Positions 47,532-55,949 of a stretch of 64,000 nucleotides of DNA are shown here, one piece after another (position 1 is the first letter of the stretch; each line of letters opens with the position of its first letter). The stretch is taken from NCBI GenBank assembly GCA_963778845.1, contig CAVZVW010000005.1, positions 248,001 through 312,000 on the forward strand, in the 5' to 3' direction. This DNA comes from CAVZVW01 sp963778845 (GTDB taxonomy: Bacteria; Actinomycetota; Actinomycetes; Actinomycetales; Kineosporiaceae). Under the pieces are notes generated by a model. It saw only the letters and a program-made list of their open reading frames with translations, ran no database searches and was not told the origin of the DNA. Both the position numbers and the translations under genes were made by a program.

Positions 47532-49001
47532 CTACACGCCGGTCAGCGCGGCGATCCGCCCGTCTGCGACGGCGTCGGACAGCGCCGCGTGGTCTCGTGC
47601 GTTCTGGTCGGCGTAGGTCTCGGCGAAGTCGGCGAGGGCGTGGTCGAAGGGGTCCTTCGAACCCAGGTAGGCCGCGATCGCGACACGGTCACCGGAACGG
47701 GCGTGCGCCCGGGCCAGGGTCTGGCCGCAGACCCGCCCGTAGAACGCCATGCTGTCCGGGGTCAGGTCCTCTACGACCACAGAACCCTTCCCGTCGCGCA
47801 GCTGACGCAGGTAGAAGTCACGCTCGATCCCGTCGGGCCCGACAAGCCGCTGCCACCCCAGGAAGATGTCGCTGGCCGCCTGCATCAGATGCTGCCCGGC
47901 CACTACTCGCTGACCCTGGTTCCTGAACCCACGGGACTTCACATACGCAGACAGCACCGACTCCTGAGCCTCCTTTGCCTGCAGGAACAGCGGGTCGGCA
48001 CCGTCGATGCCGTCGAACAGCAAGATCCACGCACGCGTGCCGACACTGCCCACGCCGACGACCTTGCGAGCGACCTGCACCAGCTCGAACTGCTCAAGCA
48101 GGTGCCGTCGGTCCGGCTGCAGCGTACGGCGGTAGGACCGGATCAACCTCCGTAAGGACCCATAGATCTGATCCGCCTCCTGCTGTCCCCACAGCTCCTC
48201 CACCGGGACCAGCAACGGAGGCTGGCTCAGGATGCGCGAGCGACCGTCGACCCTCCTGGTGAGCTTGGCCAGAGCCTGGACGCTGTCCCGGCTGCGGGCC
48301 TTGTCCAGGGCGGCCTGGGACCGCGCCTTCCACTTGGCGTCGAGCTGGTGGCCGATCTGCCTCATGGTCTCGTCCATGTCCAGATGGGTGTACCAGGCGA
48401 CCAGGTTCCGCTGGCCCGCGAGTGCAGCCATCGCCTGGCGGTACCCGGCCACAGCGGCCAGGACGACGCGGCGGCGATCCTTCGTCCTGAAGCCGTTGTC
48501 ACGCCCGGCCACCGCGAGGCTGGCGGCGAGTCGCTTGACGTCCCACTCGAACGGCCCGGGATGGGTCTCGTCGAAGTCGTTGACGTCGAAGGTCAGCCGC
48601 CGTTCCGGTGTGGCGAAGATGCCGAAGTTGCTCATGTGCGCGTCACCGCACAGCTGGACATGCAGCCCGGAGCTCGGCGTGCGCGCCAGGTCGGCGGCCA
48701 TGACCAAGGCGCCGCCCCGAAGGAACGAGAACGGCGTGGCCGCCATGCGCCCATACCGGATGGGGACCAGCTCAGGCACCCTCGAGACGGCCTGGCCTTC
48801 CAGCAGCGCAAGCGGGTCGGGCCTGCCGTCGACCAGGAGGTCGGCCTGCGAGGCCAAGGACGCTCGCTCCCGAGCCGCCTTCCCCACCGCGGCGCGCTCC
48901 TCCCGGCTGCGATGGCTCACCTTCGGTGGCTGCCCAGGCGAAGCGCCGGACGCGGCGCCGTCGCCCACGGCGACGACCTGCGACATCTCGGTCACTGACA
49001 T
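47532..49001 (-). CDS. DUF2252 family protein
   Basis: 489 residues from the ATG at 49001 with GAAGGG in front; a longer frame begins at 49328 but passes through non-conserved sequence. The kinase-like fold of DUF2252 shows in LCGDAHMSNFGIFATPERRL, DVNDFDETHPGPFEWDVKRL, VGVGSVGTRAWILLFDG and RGFRNQGQRVVAGQHLMQAA. Members are widespread in actinobacteria with no established activity; they look like aminoglycoside-phosphotransferase relatives. Not linked to a pathway by neighbours. Confidence 0.88.
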   Translation of the reverse strand: MSVTEMSQVVAVGDGAASGASPGQPPKVSHRSREERAAVGKAARERASLASQADLLVDGRPDPLALLEGQAVSRVPELVPIRYGRMAATPFSFLRGGALVMAADLARTPSSGLHVQLCGDAHMSNFGIFATPERRLTFDVNDFDETHPGPFEWDVKRLAASLAVAGRDNGFRTKDRRRVVLAAVAGYRQAMAALAGQRNLVAWYTHLDMDETMRQIGHQLDAKWKARSQAALDKARSRDSVQALAKLTRRVDGRSRILSQPPLLVPVEELWGQQEADQIYGSLRRLIRSYRRTLQPDRRHLLEQFELVQVARKVVGVGSVGTRAWILLFDGIDGADPLFLQAKEAQESVLSAYVKSRGFRNQGQRVVAGQHLMQAASDIFLGWQRLVGPDGIERDFYLRQLRDGKGSVVVEDLTPDSMAFYGRVCGQTLARAHARSGDRVAIAAYLGSKDPFDHALADFAETYADQNARDHAALSDAVADGRIAALTGV

Positions 49002-49333
49002 GGCGGACCCTTCCCGTCGGCGATCTGCCCGACCGTGGTCGTGGCCGGCTGTCCGATGCGCGAAGTACCCGCGCTCCTCCGGTGGGCTTTTGCCCCGTAT
49101 ATATGGTGATGCCCGGCGACGCGGCCCGTCATCCCCCACAGCGGGCGATCCTCCAGGTGAATCGGTGTTGTGGGCACGACGCAGCCACATGACGACGTGA
49201 CGCGGACGGGATGAACGCCGATCGACCGAGCTGGGACTCGACCCCGCACGCGCGACGACGAGTCCCCCAATGCGAGACGGACCGAACCCTGAGGGTTCGG
49301 CCCGTCTGCGATGTTCCCCAGACATCACGCCCG
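49002..49333. other. Intergenic region between the DUF2252 gene and the tRNA genes
   Basis: About 330 bases without a gene. It contains an unusually AT-rich hexad pair (gtatatatgg near 49098-49107) that might be the promoter -10 region of the DUF2252 gene, and the tRNA terminator at 49275-49307. Confidence 0.55.
49275..49307 (-). terminator. Terminator hairpin after the tRNA pair
   Basis: Sixteen-base arms with one mismatch around a single base (agacggaccgaaccct on the plus strand and its complement). It lies 27 bases past the 3' end of tRNA-Glu in the direction of transcription. T-run is weak. Confidence 0.7.
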
Positions 49334-49406
49334 TAGCCCCGACGGGATTCGAACCCGCGCTACCGCCTTGAGAGGGCGGCGTGCTAGGCCACTACACAAC
49401 GGGGCC
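49334..49406 (-). tRNA. tRNA-Glu (anticodon CUC)
   Basis: Minus-strand cloverleaf of 73 bases: acceptor ggccccg with cggggct, D-arm gtgtagtggcctagcac, anticodon stem ccgcc/ggcgg with loop ctctcaa giving anticodon CTC, and T-arm cgggttcgaatcccg. CCA is not encoded. It follows tRNA-Gln by 80 bases. Confidence 0.95.
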
Positions 49407-49486
49407 CTGCTGCCGGGCGACGCCGTACCGCGCCCGCTTGCGGCCGTCCGATCCTAGCCGCCAGGGCCAGGTGCGGACGAATCGCG

Positions 49487-49558
49487 CTGGGGTACCAGGA
49501 CTCGAACCTAGACTGACGGAACCAGAATCCGGCGTGCTGCCAATTACACCATACCCCA
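49487..49558 (-). tRNA. tRNA-Gln (anticodon CUG)
   Basis: Minus-strand 72-base tRNA: acceptor tggggta with taccccag, D-arm gtgtaattggcagcac, loop ttctggt giving anticodon CTG, T-arm ctaggttcgagtcctgg. The closing pair of the anticodon stem is C-U instead of a Watson-Crick pair. The five upstream bases repeat the complement of its acceptor stem. Confidence 0.92.
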
Positions 49559-49603
49559 ATGGGGTATCGCGCCTGCCTGCGCCGCGCGACCCGAACCAGC
49601 ACT

Positions 49604-50407
49604 CTACCGGCCCGGCCCACCCCTCCCAAATCGCACGCCGAGGCCCTCGGCGCGGCCCACGTCCTCGACGAGGTCGGCGACCTCGCCGAGCGTTCGCACG
49701 ACGGGGACGTCGCCCGGCGTCACGCCACTGCCGTGCCGGTCCAGCCACACCCCCACCAGGCCGGCGTCCCGGGCACCCCGTGCGTCGACGTCGAGCTCGT
49801 CACCGATGTACATGCACGACGACTGCGGCACCCCGACCCGCTCGCAGGCCAGGGCGAAGACCTCCGGCCGGGGCTTGCCGACGCCGAGGTCATCGACACA
49901 CACGAGCAGCGGCACCCGCCTCGCGAGCCCGACCGCGTCGAGCTTGCCCTGCTGGTAGGCCCGCGCCATGTTCGTGACGGCCCCGGTGGCCAGCCCGCGA
50001 CGGGCGATCACGTCCAGCAGCCGGACGGCGTCGGGTGCGGCTCGCCAGGCCGCCTCGAAGGCCGCCTCGTAGCGGGCCGCCCAGACCGCGTAGCTCTCGT
50101 CGTCGAGCGCGGGGCCGCCGAACTGCGCGTGCAACGCGTCGGCGCGCCGTCGTCTCTGGGTGGCCAGGTCGAGCTCGCCCCGCGTGTAGGCGCGGAAGTG
50201 CCCGCCGGCGTCCTGTACCCACGCCATGATCGCCGCCTCGTGCTGCGACGGGTCCAGGTTCGGCATCCAGTGGTCCAGTACCGCACCGAGCGCCTCCCGG
50301 AAGGCCGATCGGGTGTCGACGAGCGTGTCGTCGACGTCGAGCAGCACGGCGTGCACCGTGCGCGCCGTCGTGGAGCCCTGAGGGCAGGCGGGGGCCGGGA
50401 GGGTCAT
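49604..50407 (-). CDS. HAD-superfamily hydrolase
   Basis: 267 residues from the ATG at 50407. Motif I LLDVDDTLVDTR places the nucleophile at Asp24 and acid/base at Asp26; motif II is TGAVTNMAR, motif III Lys in GVGKPRPEVFALA, and motif IV GDELDVDARGARDAG. A helical C1 cap between motifs I and II suits a small phosphate ester; closest look is the phosphoglycolate phosphatase/YjjG-type. Follows the CPBP gene on the same strand across 29 bases. Confidence 0.87.
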   Translation of the reverse strand: MTLPAPACPQGSTTARTVHAVLLDVDDTLVDTRSAFREALGAVLDHWMPNLDPSQHEAAIMAWVQDAGGHFRAYTRGELDLATQRRRRADALHAQFGGPALDDESYAVWAARYEAAFEAAWRAAPDAVRLLDVIARRGLATGAVTNMARAYQQGKLDAVGLARRVPLLVCVDDLGVGKPRPEVFALACERVGVPQSSCMYIGDELDVDARGARDAGLVGVWLDRHGSGVTPGDVPVVRTLGEVADLVEDVGRAEGLGVRFGRGGPGR

Positions 50408-50436
50408 CGCCGACCGGCCACGTGACGCCGCAGCCG

Positions 50437-51402
50437 TCAGGCCGGAGCCGGCGCCGGCGAGGGGCGGGGCAAGGTCAGCGGGCCCGGAGCGACCAGCCGT
50501 TGCACGCCACGACGCGCCGCGAAACGCGCGAGCAGTGCCGCCACCCCGGCAAGGACGGCGATGTCGACCGCCACCGCTGTGCCGTTGGCGGACGTGACGG
50601 TCAACGCGTCGGAGAGCTGGCCCAGAAAGATGGCCGGGAGGAACGCCACGAGGTTGTTGACCGTGTGCAGGGCGATCCCGCACTCCAGCCCCCCGGTCCG
50701 CCAGGCCAGCCAGCAGGCGAGCGCCCCGAACGCCCACCGGTCGCAGAACAGCCACACATCCTGCGTCCCGTGCGCCAGCGCGAACAGGGACGTCGAGACC
50801 GTACCGGCGAGCAGCGCACCCACCCCCGCACGGGGGACGAGACTGGCCACGGCCTGGGTCATCCACCCGCGGAAGAGGAACTCCTCACCCGCGGCCTGCA
50901 ACGGCGTCGTGGTCACCACCACGACGACGAAGAGCCAGGCGTGGGGCTCGGGGTGCAACCGAACCGACCCGCCGAGCGCGGTCAGCCCCCACATCACCGG
51001 CATGAGCACGCAGGCGGCGATCGCGACCGACCCCGGGACCAGGCGCCACCGAAGGCGGCCCTCCACCGAGCACACCCAACCGGGCGAGCACCCGTGCGCC
51101 ACCCATACCACGAACAACGCGAGCGGGGTCAGCGCCGCCAGCACCAGGTTGGTCGCCAGCAGCCCGGCCGGGGAGAGCCAGAACGCCTCCCGCGGGGCCG
51201 AGACAGTGTAGGACGACGTCAGCACCGTCGCGAGCCCGGCGACGACCCCGATGACGAGCACCAGGGCGACGACGAGCGAGACCGCCAGCACGAGCCCGAC
51301 CGGCGGGCGCCACCACCGGTGCTGCGGTCCGCGAAGCACCTGCGGGTAGGGCCGCGCCGACCACGCCTGCGACGGTCCGGGAAGCTGGGGACCCTGCGTC
51401 AC
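50437..51402 (-). CDS. CPBP-family intramembrane metalloprotease
   Basis: 321 residues, about eight membrane helices. The CPBP/ABI signature EEFLFRG, the FALAHG His motif and LHTVNN contain the presumed metal and catalytic residues. The N-terminal 30 residues are Pro-rich and cytoplasmic. Members cleave or process membrane-embedded substrates or serve bacteriocin self-immunity; the target is unknown. Its start overlaps the gltX stop by four bases. Confidence 0.87.
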   Translation of the reverse strand: MTQGPQLPGPSQAWSARPYPQVLRGPQHRWWRPPVGLVLAVSLVVALVLVIGVVAGLATVLTSSYTVSAPREAFWLSPAGLLATNLVLAALTPLALFVVWVAHGCSPGWVCSVEGRLRWRLVPGSVAIAACVLMPVMWGLTALGGSVRLHPEPHAWLFVVVVVTTTPLQAAGEEFLFRGWMTQAVASLVPRAGVGALLAGTVSTSLFALAHGTQDVWLFCDRWAFGALACWLAWRTGGLECGIALHTVNNLVAFLPAIFLGQLSDALTVTSANGTAVAVDIAVLAGVAALLARFAARRGVQRLVAPGPLTLPRPSPAPAPA

Positions 51403-52910
51403 GGCTCCAGCCGCTGCCGCAGGGCAGCGACCCTGCTCAGGCTCGAGCCACGGCCCAGGATCTCCATCGACTCGAACAGCGGCGGGGAGACGCGCCGCCC
51501 CGTGACCGCGATGCGCAGCGGCGTGAACGCGAGCCTGGGCTTGAGCCCGAGGCCGTCGACGATCGCCTGCCGCAGACCCGCCTCCAGGGCGCCGGCGGTG
51601 AAGCCGTCGACGTCGCGCACCACCTGGTGCGCGGCGGCCAGCACCGCGACCGTCTGGTCGGCGTCCTTGGCCAGCAACGCCAGGGCGTCGTCCTCGACCA
51701 CCAGCGCCTCGTCGGCGACGAAGAGGAACCCGAGCATGGCTGGAGCCTCGCCCAGCAGCTGGACGCGCGTCTGCACCAGCGGCGCCGCGGCGTCCAGAAC
51801 CGCGAGCTCAGCCGGCGAGGGGTCCGCGGGAAGGCACCCGGCCGCCTGCAGGTACGGGACCAGGCGGTCGGCGAAGTCGTGCGGGGCGAGCCGGCGGATC
51901 TGCTCGGCGTTGATCGCCTCGGCCTTCGCCAGGTCGAAGCGTGCCGGGTTCGCGTTGACGTCGCGGATGTCGAAGGCCTCCACCATCTCGGCGAGGCTGA
52001 ACACGTCCCGGTCCTCGGCGATGGCCCACCCGAGCAGGGCGAGGTAGTTGAGCAGGCCCTCGCGGATGAAGCCGCGGTCGCGGTGGAGGAAGAGGCTGGA
52101 CTCCGGGTCCCGCTTGGACAGCTTGCGGCTGCCCTGCCCCGTCACGAACGGCAGGTGCCCGTACAGCGGCGTTGTCGTCGCGACACCGACCTGCTGCAGC
52201 GCCCGCCACAGCGCGATCTGGCGTGGGGTGGACGGCAGGAGGTCCTCGCCGCGAAGGATGTGCGTGATGCCCATCAGCGCGTCGTCGACGGGGTTGACGA
52301 AGGTGTAGAGGGGCCGGCCGTCGGCCCGCACGACCACGAAGTCCGGGACGCTCCCCGCCGGGAACGTGACCGGGCCGCGAACAAGGTCGTCAACGGTGAT
52401 GTCCTCCTCCGGCATGCGCACCCGCAGCACGGGCCGGCGACCGGCGGCTCGCAAGGCCTCGCGCTGTGTCGGGGTGAGCGTGCGGTCGGCGTTGTCGTAG
52501 CCGAGCTTCGGGTCGCGACCGGCCGCCAGGTGACGTGCCTCGACCTCCTCGGGCGTGGAGAACGACTCGTACAGGAGGTCGGCCTCGACGAGCCGGGCGA
52601 CGACATCGTCGTAGATCGCCTGACGCTGGCTCTGCCGGTACGGGGCGTGCGGGCCGCCGACCTCGACTCCCTCGTCCCAGTCCAGGCCCAGCCAGCGCAG
52701 GGCGTCGAGCAGCTGGGAGTAGCTCTCCTCGCTGTCGCGCGCGGCGTCGGTGTCCTCGACCCGGAACACGAACACCCCGCCCGCGTGGCGCGCGAAGGCC
52801 CAGTTGAACAGCGCTGTGCGGATCAGCCCGACGTGCGGCGTCCCGGTCGGGGACGGGCAGAACCTGACGCGGACGGCGCCGGTCGAGGCAGCGGAGACGT
52901 CGTCACTCAT
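51399..52910 (-). CDS. gltX: Glutamyl-tRNA synthetase
   Basis: 503-residue class I synthetase. From the ATG at 52910 the protein reads MSDDVSAASTGAVRVRFCPS; the HIGH-like SPTGTPHVGLIRTALFNW and the KMSKS-like GSRKLSKRDPESSLF motifs are intact, as is the FRVEDTDAARDSEESY catalytic pocket. It charges tRNA-Glu, and in bacteria lacking GlnRS also tRNA-Gln, which Gat then amidates; tRNA-Gln lies 1.9 kb downstream. A longer frame to 53435 passes through the tandem repeats and is not used. Confidence 0.96.
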   Translation of the reverse strand: MSDDVSAASTGAVRVRFCPSPTGTPHVGLIRTALFNWAFARHAGGVFVFRVEDTDAARDSEESYSQLLDALRWLGLDWDEGVEVGGPHAPYRQSQRQAIYDDVVARLVEADLLYESFSTPEEVEARHLAAGRDPKLGYDNADRTLTPTQREALRAAGRRPVLRVRMPEEDITVDDLVRGPVTFPAGSVPDFVVVRADGRPLYTFVNPVDDALMGITHILRGEDLLPSTPRQIALWRALQQVGVATTTPLYGHLPFVTGQGSRKLSKRDPESSLFLHRDRGFIREGLLNYLALLGWAIAEDRDVFSLAEMVEAFDIRDVNANPARFDLAKAEAINAEQIRRLAPHDFADRLVPYLQAAGCLPADPSPAELAVLDAAAPLVQTRVQLLGEAPAMLGFLFVADEALVVEDDALALLAKDADQTVAVLAAAHQVVRDVDGFTAGALEAGLRQAIVDGLGLKPRLAFTPLRIAVTGRRVSPPLFESMEILGRGSSLSRVAALRQRLEP

Positions 52911-52927
52911 GGTGGGCAGGGATGGCG

Positions 52928-53033
52928 CCGGCGCTCGGTACGCGTCGGACGCGGCGCTCGGACGCGGCGCTCGGTACGCGGCGCTCGGTACGCGGCGCTC
53001 GGTACGCGGCGCTCGGTACGCGGCGCTCAGTAC
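52928..53033. repeat. 14-bp tandem repeat between gltX and the FAH-family gene
   Basis: Unit gcggcgctcggtac, five complete copies from 52964 to 53033, plus a 13-base copy and a degenerate one before them. The last copy (gcggcgctcagtac) differs at one base and so supplies the TGA (complement of 53027-53029) that ends the FAH gene. The array also occupies the gltX 5' leader, so copy number could affect its expression. Confidence 0.9.
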
Positions 53034-53803
53034 GCGGCTACCGGGTTCGACAGCGTACCGATCCCCTCGATCTCCACCTCGACGCGCTGACCGGCGACCA
53101 TCGGGCCGACGCCCTCGGGCGTCCCCGTGAGGATCACGTCCCCGGGGAGCAGCGTCATCGCCGACGACACATGGGCGACCAGCCGCGCGACGTCGAACAC
53201 CATCGCCGAGGTCCGGGCGTCCTGCACGAGCGCGCCGTCCAGCCGGGTCCGCACCCGCAGGTCCGCGGGGTCGAGGTCGGTGACCAGGTAGGGCCCGAGT
53301 GGGCAGAACGTGTCGAAGCCCTTGGCCCGCCACCACTGGCCGTCCCGGCGCTGCAGGTCCCGCGCCGTCACGTCGTTGGCACAGGTGTACCCGAGCACGA
53401 CCTCGGGTACACGCTCGACGGGCACGTCTCGGCACACGCGGCCGATGACGACGGCCAGCTCACCTTCGTACTCCACCTGCACCGACTGCACCGGCAACCG
53501 GATGGGGTCACCGGGGCCGATGACGCTGGTGTTCGGCTTGAGGAAGGCCAGCGGCTCGTCCGGCAGGTCGTTGCCGAGCTCGGCGGCGTGCGCGGCGTAG
53601 TTGCGCCCGATCCCCACCACCTTGCTGCGGGGGATCACCGGCGCCAGCAGCCGCGCGTCCTCCAGCGCAACGTGCTCCCCGGTGGGCTGGACGCCGGCGT
53701 ACATCGGGTCGCCGCTGATGACCGCGAGCACCGTGGCATCGCCATCCGCCTCCACGACGGCGAACCTCGGGTCGCCGCCCGTCGTGAACCTCGCGATGCG
53801 CAC
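53027..53803 (-). CDS. Fumarylacetoacetate hydrolase-family protein
   Basis: 258 residues from the GTG at 53803. Conserved blocks KVVGIGRNYAAHAAELGN, PEEPLAFLKPNTSVIGPGDP-type PDEPLAFLKPN, EYEGELAVVIGR (metal-binding Glu pair) and the C-terminal LLPGDVILTGTPEGVGPM. These enzymes hydrolyse or decarboxylate beta-diketones or oxaloacetate-type compounds; the actinobacterial representative beside gltX is often called a 2-hydroxyhepta-2,4-diene-1,7-dioate isomerase family protein. Substrate unknown. The 3' end is inside the 14-base repeat. Confidence 0.88.
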   Translation of the reverse strand: MRIARFTTGGDPRFAVVEADGDATVLAVISGDPMYAGVQPTGEHVALEDARLLAPVIPRSKVVGIGRNYAAHAAELGNDLPDEPLAFLKPNTSVIGPGDPIRLPVQSVQVEYEGELAVVIGRVCRDVPVERVPEVVLGYTCANDVTARDLQRRDGQWWRAKGFDTFCPLGPYLVTDLDPADLRVRTRLDGALVQDARTSAMVFDVARLVAHVSSAMTLLPGDVILTGTPEGVGPMVAGQRVEVEIEGIGTLSNPVAAY

Positions 53804-53824
53804 GCGCCCGACTCTACCGACGCC

Positions 53825-53904
53825 GGCCCCGCCCGCTCGCGGCCCCGCCCGCTCGCGGCCGCGCCCGCTGGCGGCACCGCCCGCTGGCGGCACCGCCGGC
53901 TCCC
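53825..53904. repeat. Five 16-bp tandem repeats upstream of the FAH gene
   Basis: Units of ggccccgcccgctcgc drifting to ggcaccgcccgctggc, end to end over 80 bases, filling the gap between the FAH start and the stop of the exported hydrolase. Confidence 0.85.
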
Positions 53905-53909
53905 GCCGG

Positions 53910-55931
53910 CTACGGGGCCAGCACCGACGCGGTCAGCACCCGGCCGCCGACGGTGCCGGAGACCTTCGCCAGCGCCCCCGCTCGGCGGGTGTCCCAGGTT
54001 GCGACGAGGGTGCCGGTGACCGCGGGGGTACCGATGGTCCGAAGGTGCGCCACCACCCGGCCGCGGGCACGGTCCCACGCAACCGTGCCGCTGACCGCCA
54101 CGTCCGAGGCCAGGCGGTAGGCATGCAGGGTGAAGGTGACGACGTCGGCCTCGTCCGACCGCCACGTGCCGCCGCGCAGCCCGAGGCCCTGCGTCTCGTA
54201 TGTCTGGTACCACCGGGCCACCACGTCGCCGGAGGTCGCCACGGCGACCGACGCGGCCCGCAGCCCGCCAGGGGTGCCACCGGTCGCGGTCCGTGGCGCG
54301 GCGGCGTCACGCACCGAGCGCCAGAACGGCGGGGCAGTCCGCACGGCAGGCAGGCCGCGCGCACACGAGGTGTCCCCGACCCGGGCCCGGTCGACGAACC
54401 GCACGACGATGGCGCTCGCGCAGCCGAGGTCGTCACCGACTGCGGTGACGTGCAGGCCGCCCGCGACGAGCACCCACGTCGACCGGGGGAACTGCGCGGC
54501 GACCATGCGGCCCTCTGCCGGCGTGGTGATCGTGTCCAGCTCGCCGGACAGCACGAGGGTGGGCACGCCCCGGTAGCGCCCGCCGGGCGGCGTCGGCGGG
54601 CCTGGTCGGTAGGCCGCCGGAGGCACAGGCCACTGGGTGCACCAGTCCGCTGTCCCCCAGCCGGAGTCGAGGTACTCCTGCACCGTGAAGGGTGCGTAGA
54701 CCCCCGGGTCGCTGCGCTCCTTGTCGGCGACGGCCGCCGCGAGCTGGCGCGCGCGGGTGGCCGGGGTCGCCATGAGGTCGAACAGCTGCGGGTAGTCCCG
54801 GCACGACACGGCGGCGTCGAGACCCTCGGAGTACAGCTGCGGGGGGTCCACGCCACCACCGGGGAACTGCTCCTCCGCGACCAGGCGCAGCAAGGGCAGG
54901 TTGTCACCGGCCAGGGCCGACCGGGTCGCGGCGTCGAGCTCGCGGTAGGTGGTGGGGACGTAGGTCGCGTTGTACGCCACGACCGCCAGCGTCGCGGCGT
55001 CGAGGACGACGCGGTGACGGGCGCCGTCCGCCCCCGGGGCCGTGCCCACCAGGGGCGAGCGGCGCACGCGCTCGAGCAGGGACTCGAAGCGCGAGCCGGC
55101 GTCTCCGCCCGCACGTCGGCACCAGGGGCTGAGGCGGCACACGGTCTGCAGCGACCCGGCCAGCGCCGGCCCCTGCGTGCCGTACCAGGCGTCCTCCCCG
55201 AACGCCGGGTAGGCGCCGTCGAGGGTGAGCGTGCGCAGCATGCCCGGGTGGCGCCCGGCGAAGGTCTGGGCGAAGAAGGTGCCGTAGGAGTCGCCGTACA
55301 GGTCGATCCGGCCCAGGCCCAGGGCCTCCACGACAGCGGCGAGGTCGTCGGCGGCGAGGTCGGTGCCGAACAGGTGGGCGTGCGAGCCGAGGAGCCCCGC
55401 ACAGGCCGCCGCGGCCGGCGCATACGGCCCGACCAGCTCGGTGAGCATGGGGCAGTCGATGGCGGAGGAGCGACCCGTGCCGCGCTGGTCGACAAGCAGG
55501 AGGTTGCGCCTGTCGAGCAACGGGGCGAAGAGCGTGGCGTAGCTGTCGGCCGAGCCGGTCGAGGGGTAGCCCGGCCCGCCCTCCACAGCGACGACAGTCC
55601 CCAGCACGGGTCGCCCGGTGTCGGAGGCCCGGAGGAGGGCGAAGCCGATGCCGAGCGTGCCTGGGACGACCCCGGTGGGGTCCCACGGGCGGCGCAGGAC
55701 GCCGCAGACCGCTCCGGCAAGGACGTCGTCGCACGGCGTGAGCCGTGGGGCAGCAGCCATGGGCGAGGCAGGTGCGGTGACAGCAGCGGGGGCGGCAGAG
55801 GCGGGCGCCACGGAGGCGGTGTCGATGGCCTGCGCAGCGCCGACCGGGAGCACCGCCAGCAGGAGGCCTAGCACCAACGGGCGAGTACTGCGGCGGACGG
55901 GCCACTCCCCGCGCCTGGCGGACTTCGACAT
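53910..55931 (-). CDS. Secreted alpha/beta-hydrolase of the tripeptidyl aminopeptidase (TAP) family
   Basis: 673-residue exported protein. ATG at 55931, with signal segment STRPLVLGLLLAVLPVGAAQA (about residues 15-35). The oxyanion region VEGGPGYPSTG is followed by DQRGTGRSSAIDCP and the nucleophile Ser215 in LYGDSYGTFF; LSGELDTITTPAEG and GGLHVTA hold the catalytic Asp and His. TAP-type peptidases release peptides from the N-terminus of proteins, so the product is probably cell-wall or secreted; a beta-rich C-terminal domain of about 130 residues may anchor or bind. It lies downstream of cimA by 18 bases. Confidence 0.86.
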   Translation of the reverse strand: MSKSARRGEWPVRRSTRPLVLGLLLAVLPVGAAQAIDTASVAPASAAPAAVTAPASPMAAAPRLTPCDDVLAGAVCGVLRRPWDPTGVVPGTLGIGFALLRASDTGRPVLGTVVAVEGGPGYPSTGSADSYATLFAPLLDRRNLLLVDQRGTGRSSAIDCPMLTELVGPYAPAAAACAGLLGSHAHLFGTDLAADDLAAVVEALGLGRIDLYGDSYGTFFAQTFAGRHPGMLRTLTLDGAYPAFGEDAWYGTQGPALAGSLQTVCRLSPWCRRAGGDAGSRFESLLERVRRSPLVGTAPGADGARHRVVLDAATLAVVAYNATYVPTTYRELDAATRSALAGDNLPLLRLVAEEQFPGGGVDPPQLYSEGLDAAVSCRDYPQLFDLMATPATRARQLAAAVADKERSDPGVYAPFTVQEYLDSGWGTADWCTQWPVPPAAYRPGPPTPPGGRYRGVPTLVLSGELDTITTPAEGRMVAAQFPRSTWVLVAGGLHVTAVGDDLGCASAIVVRFVDRARVGDTSCARGLPAVRTAPPFWRSVRDAAAPRTATGGTPGGLRAASVAVATSGDVVARWYQTYETQGLGLRGGTWRSDEADVVTFTLHAYRLASDVAVSGTVAWDRARGRVVAHLRTIGTPAVTGTLVATWDTRRAGALAKVSGTVGGRVLTASVLAP

Positions 55932-55949
55932 GGCTGATCCTGGCACGTG

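Noticed and set aside
49380..50425. Plus-strand frames across the tRNA and HAD genes
   Set aside because: They traverse tRNA genes and are antisense to the HAD hydrolase; no family resemblance.
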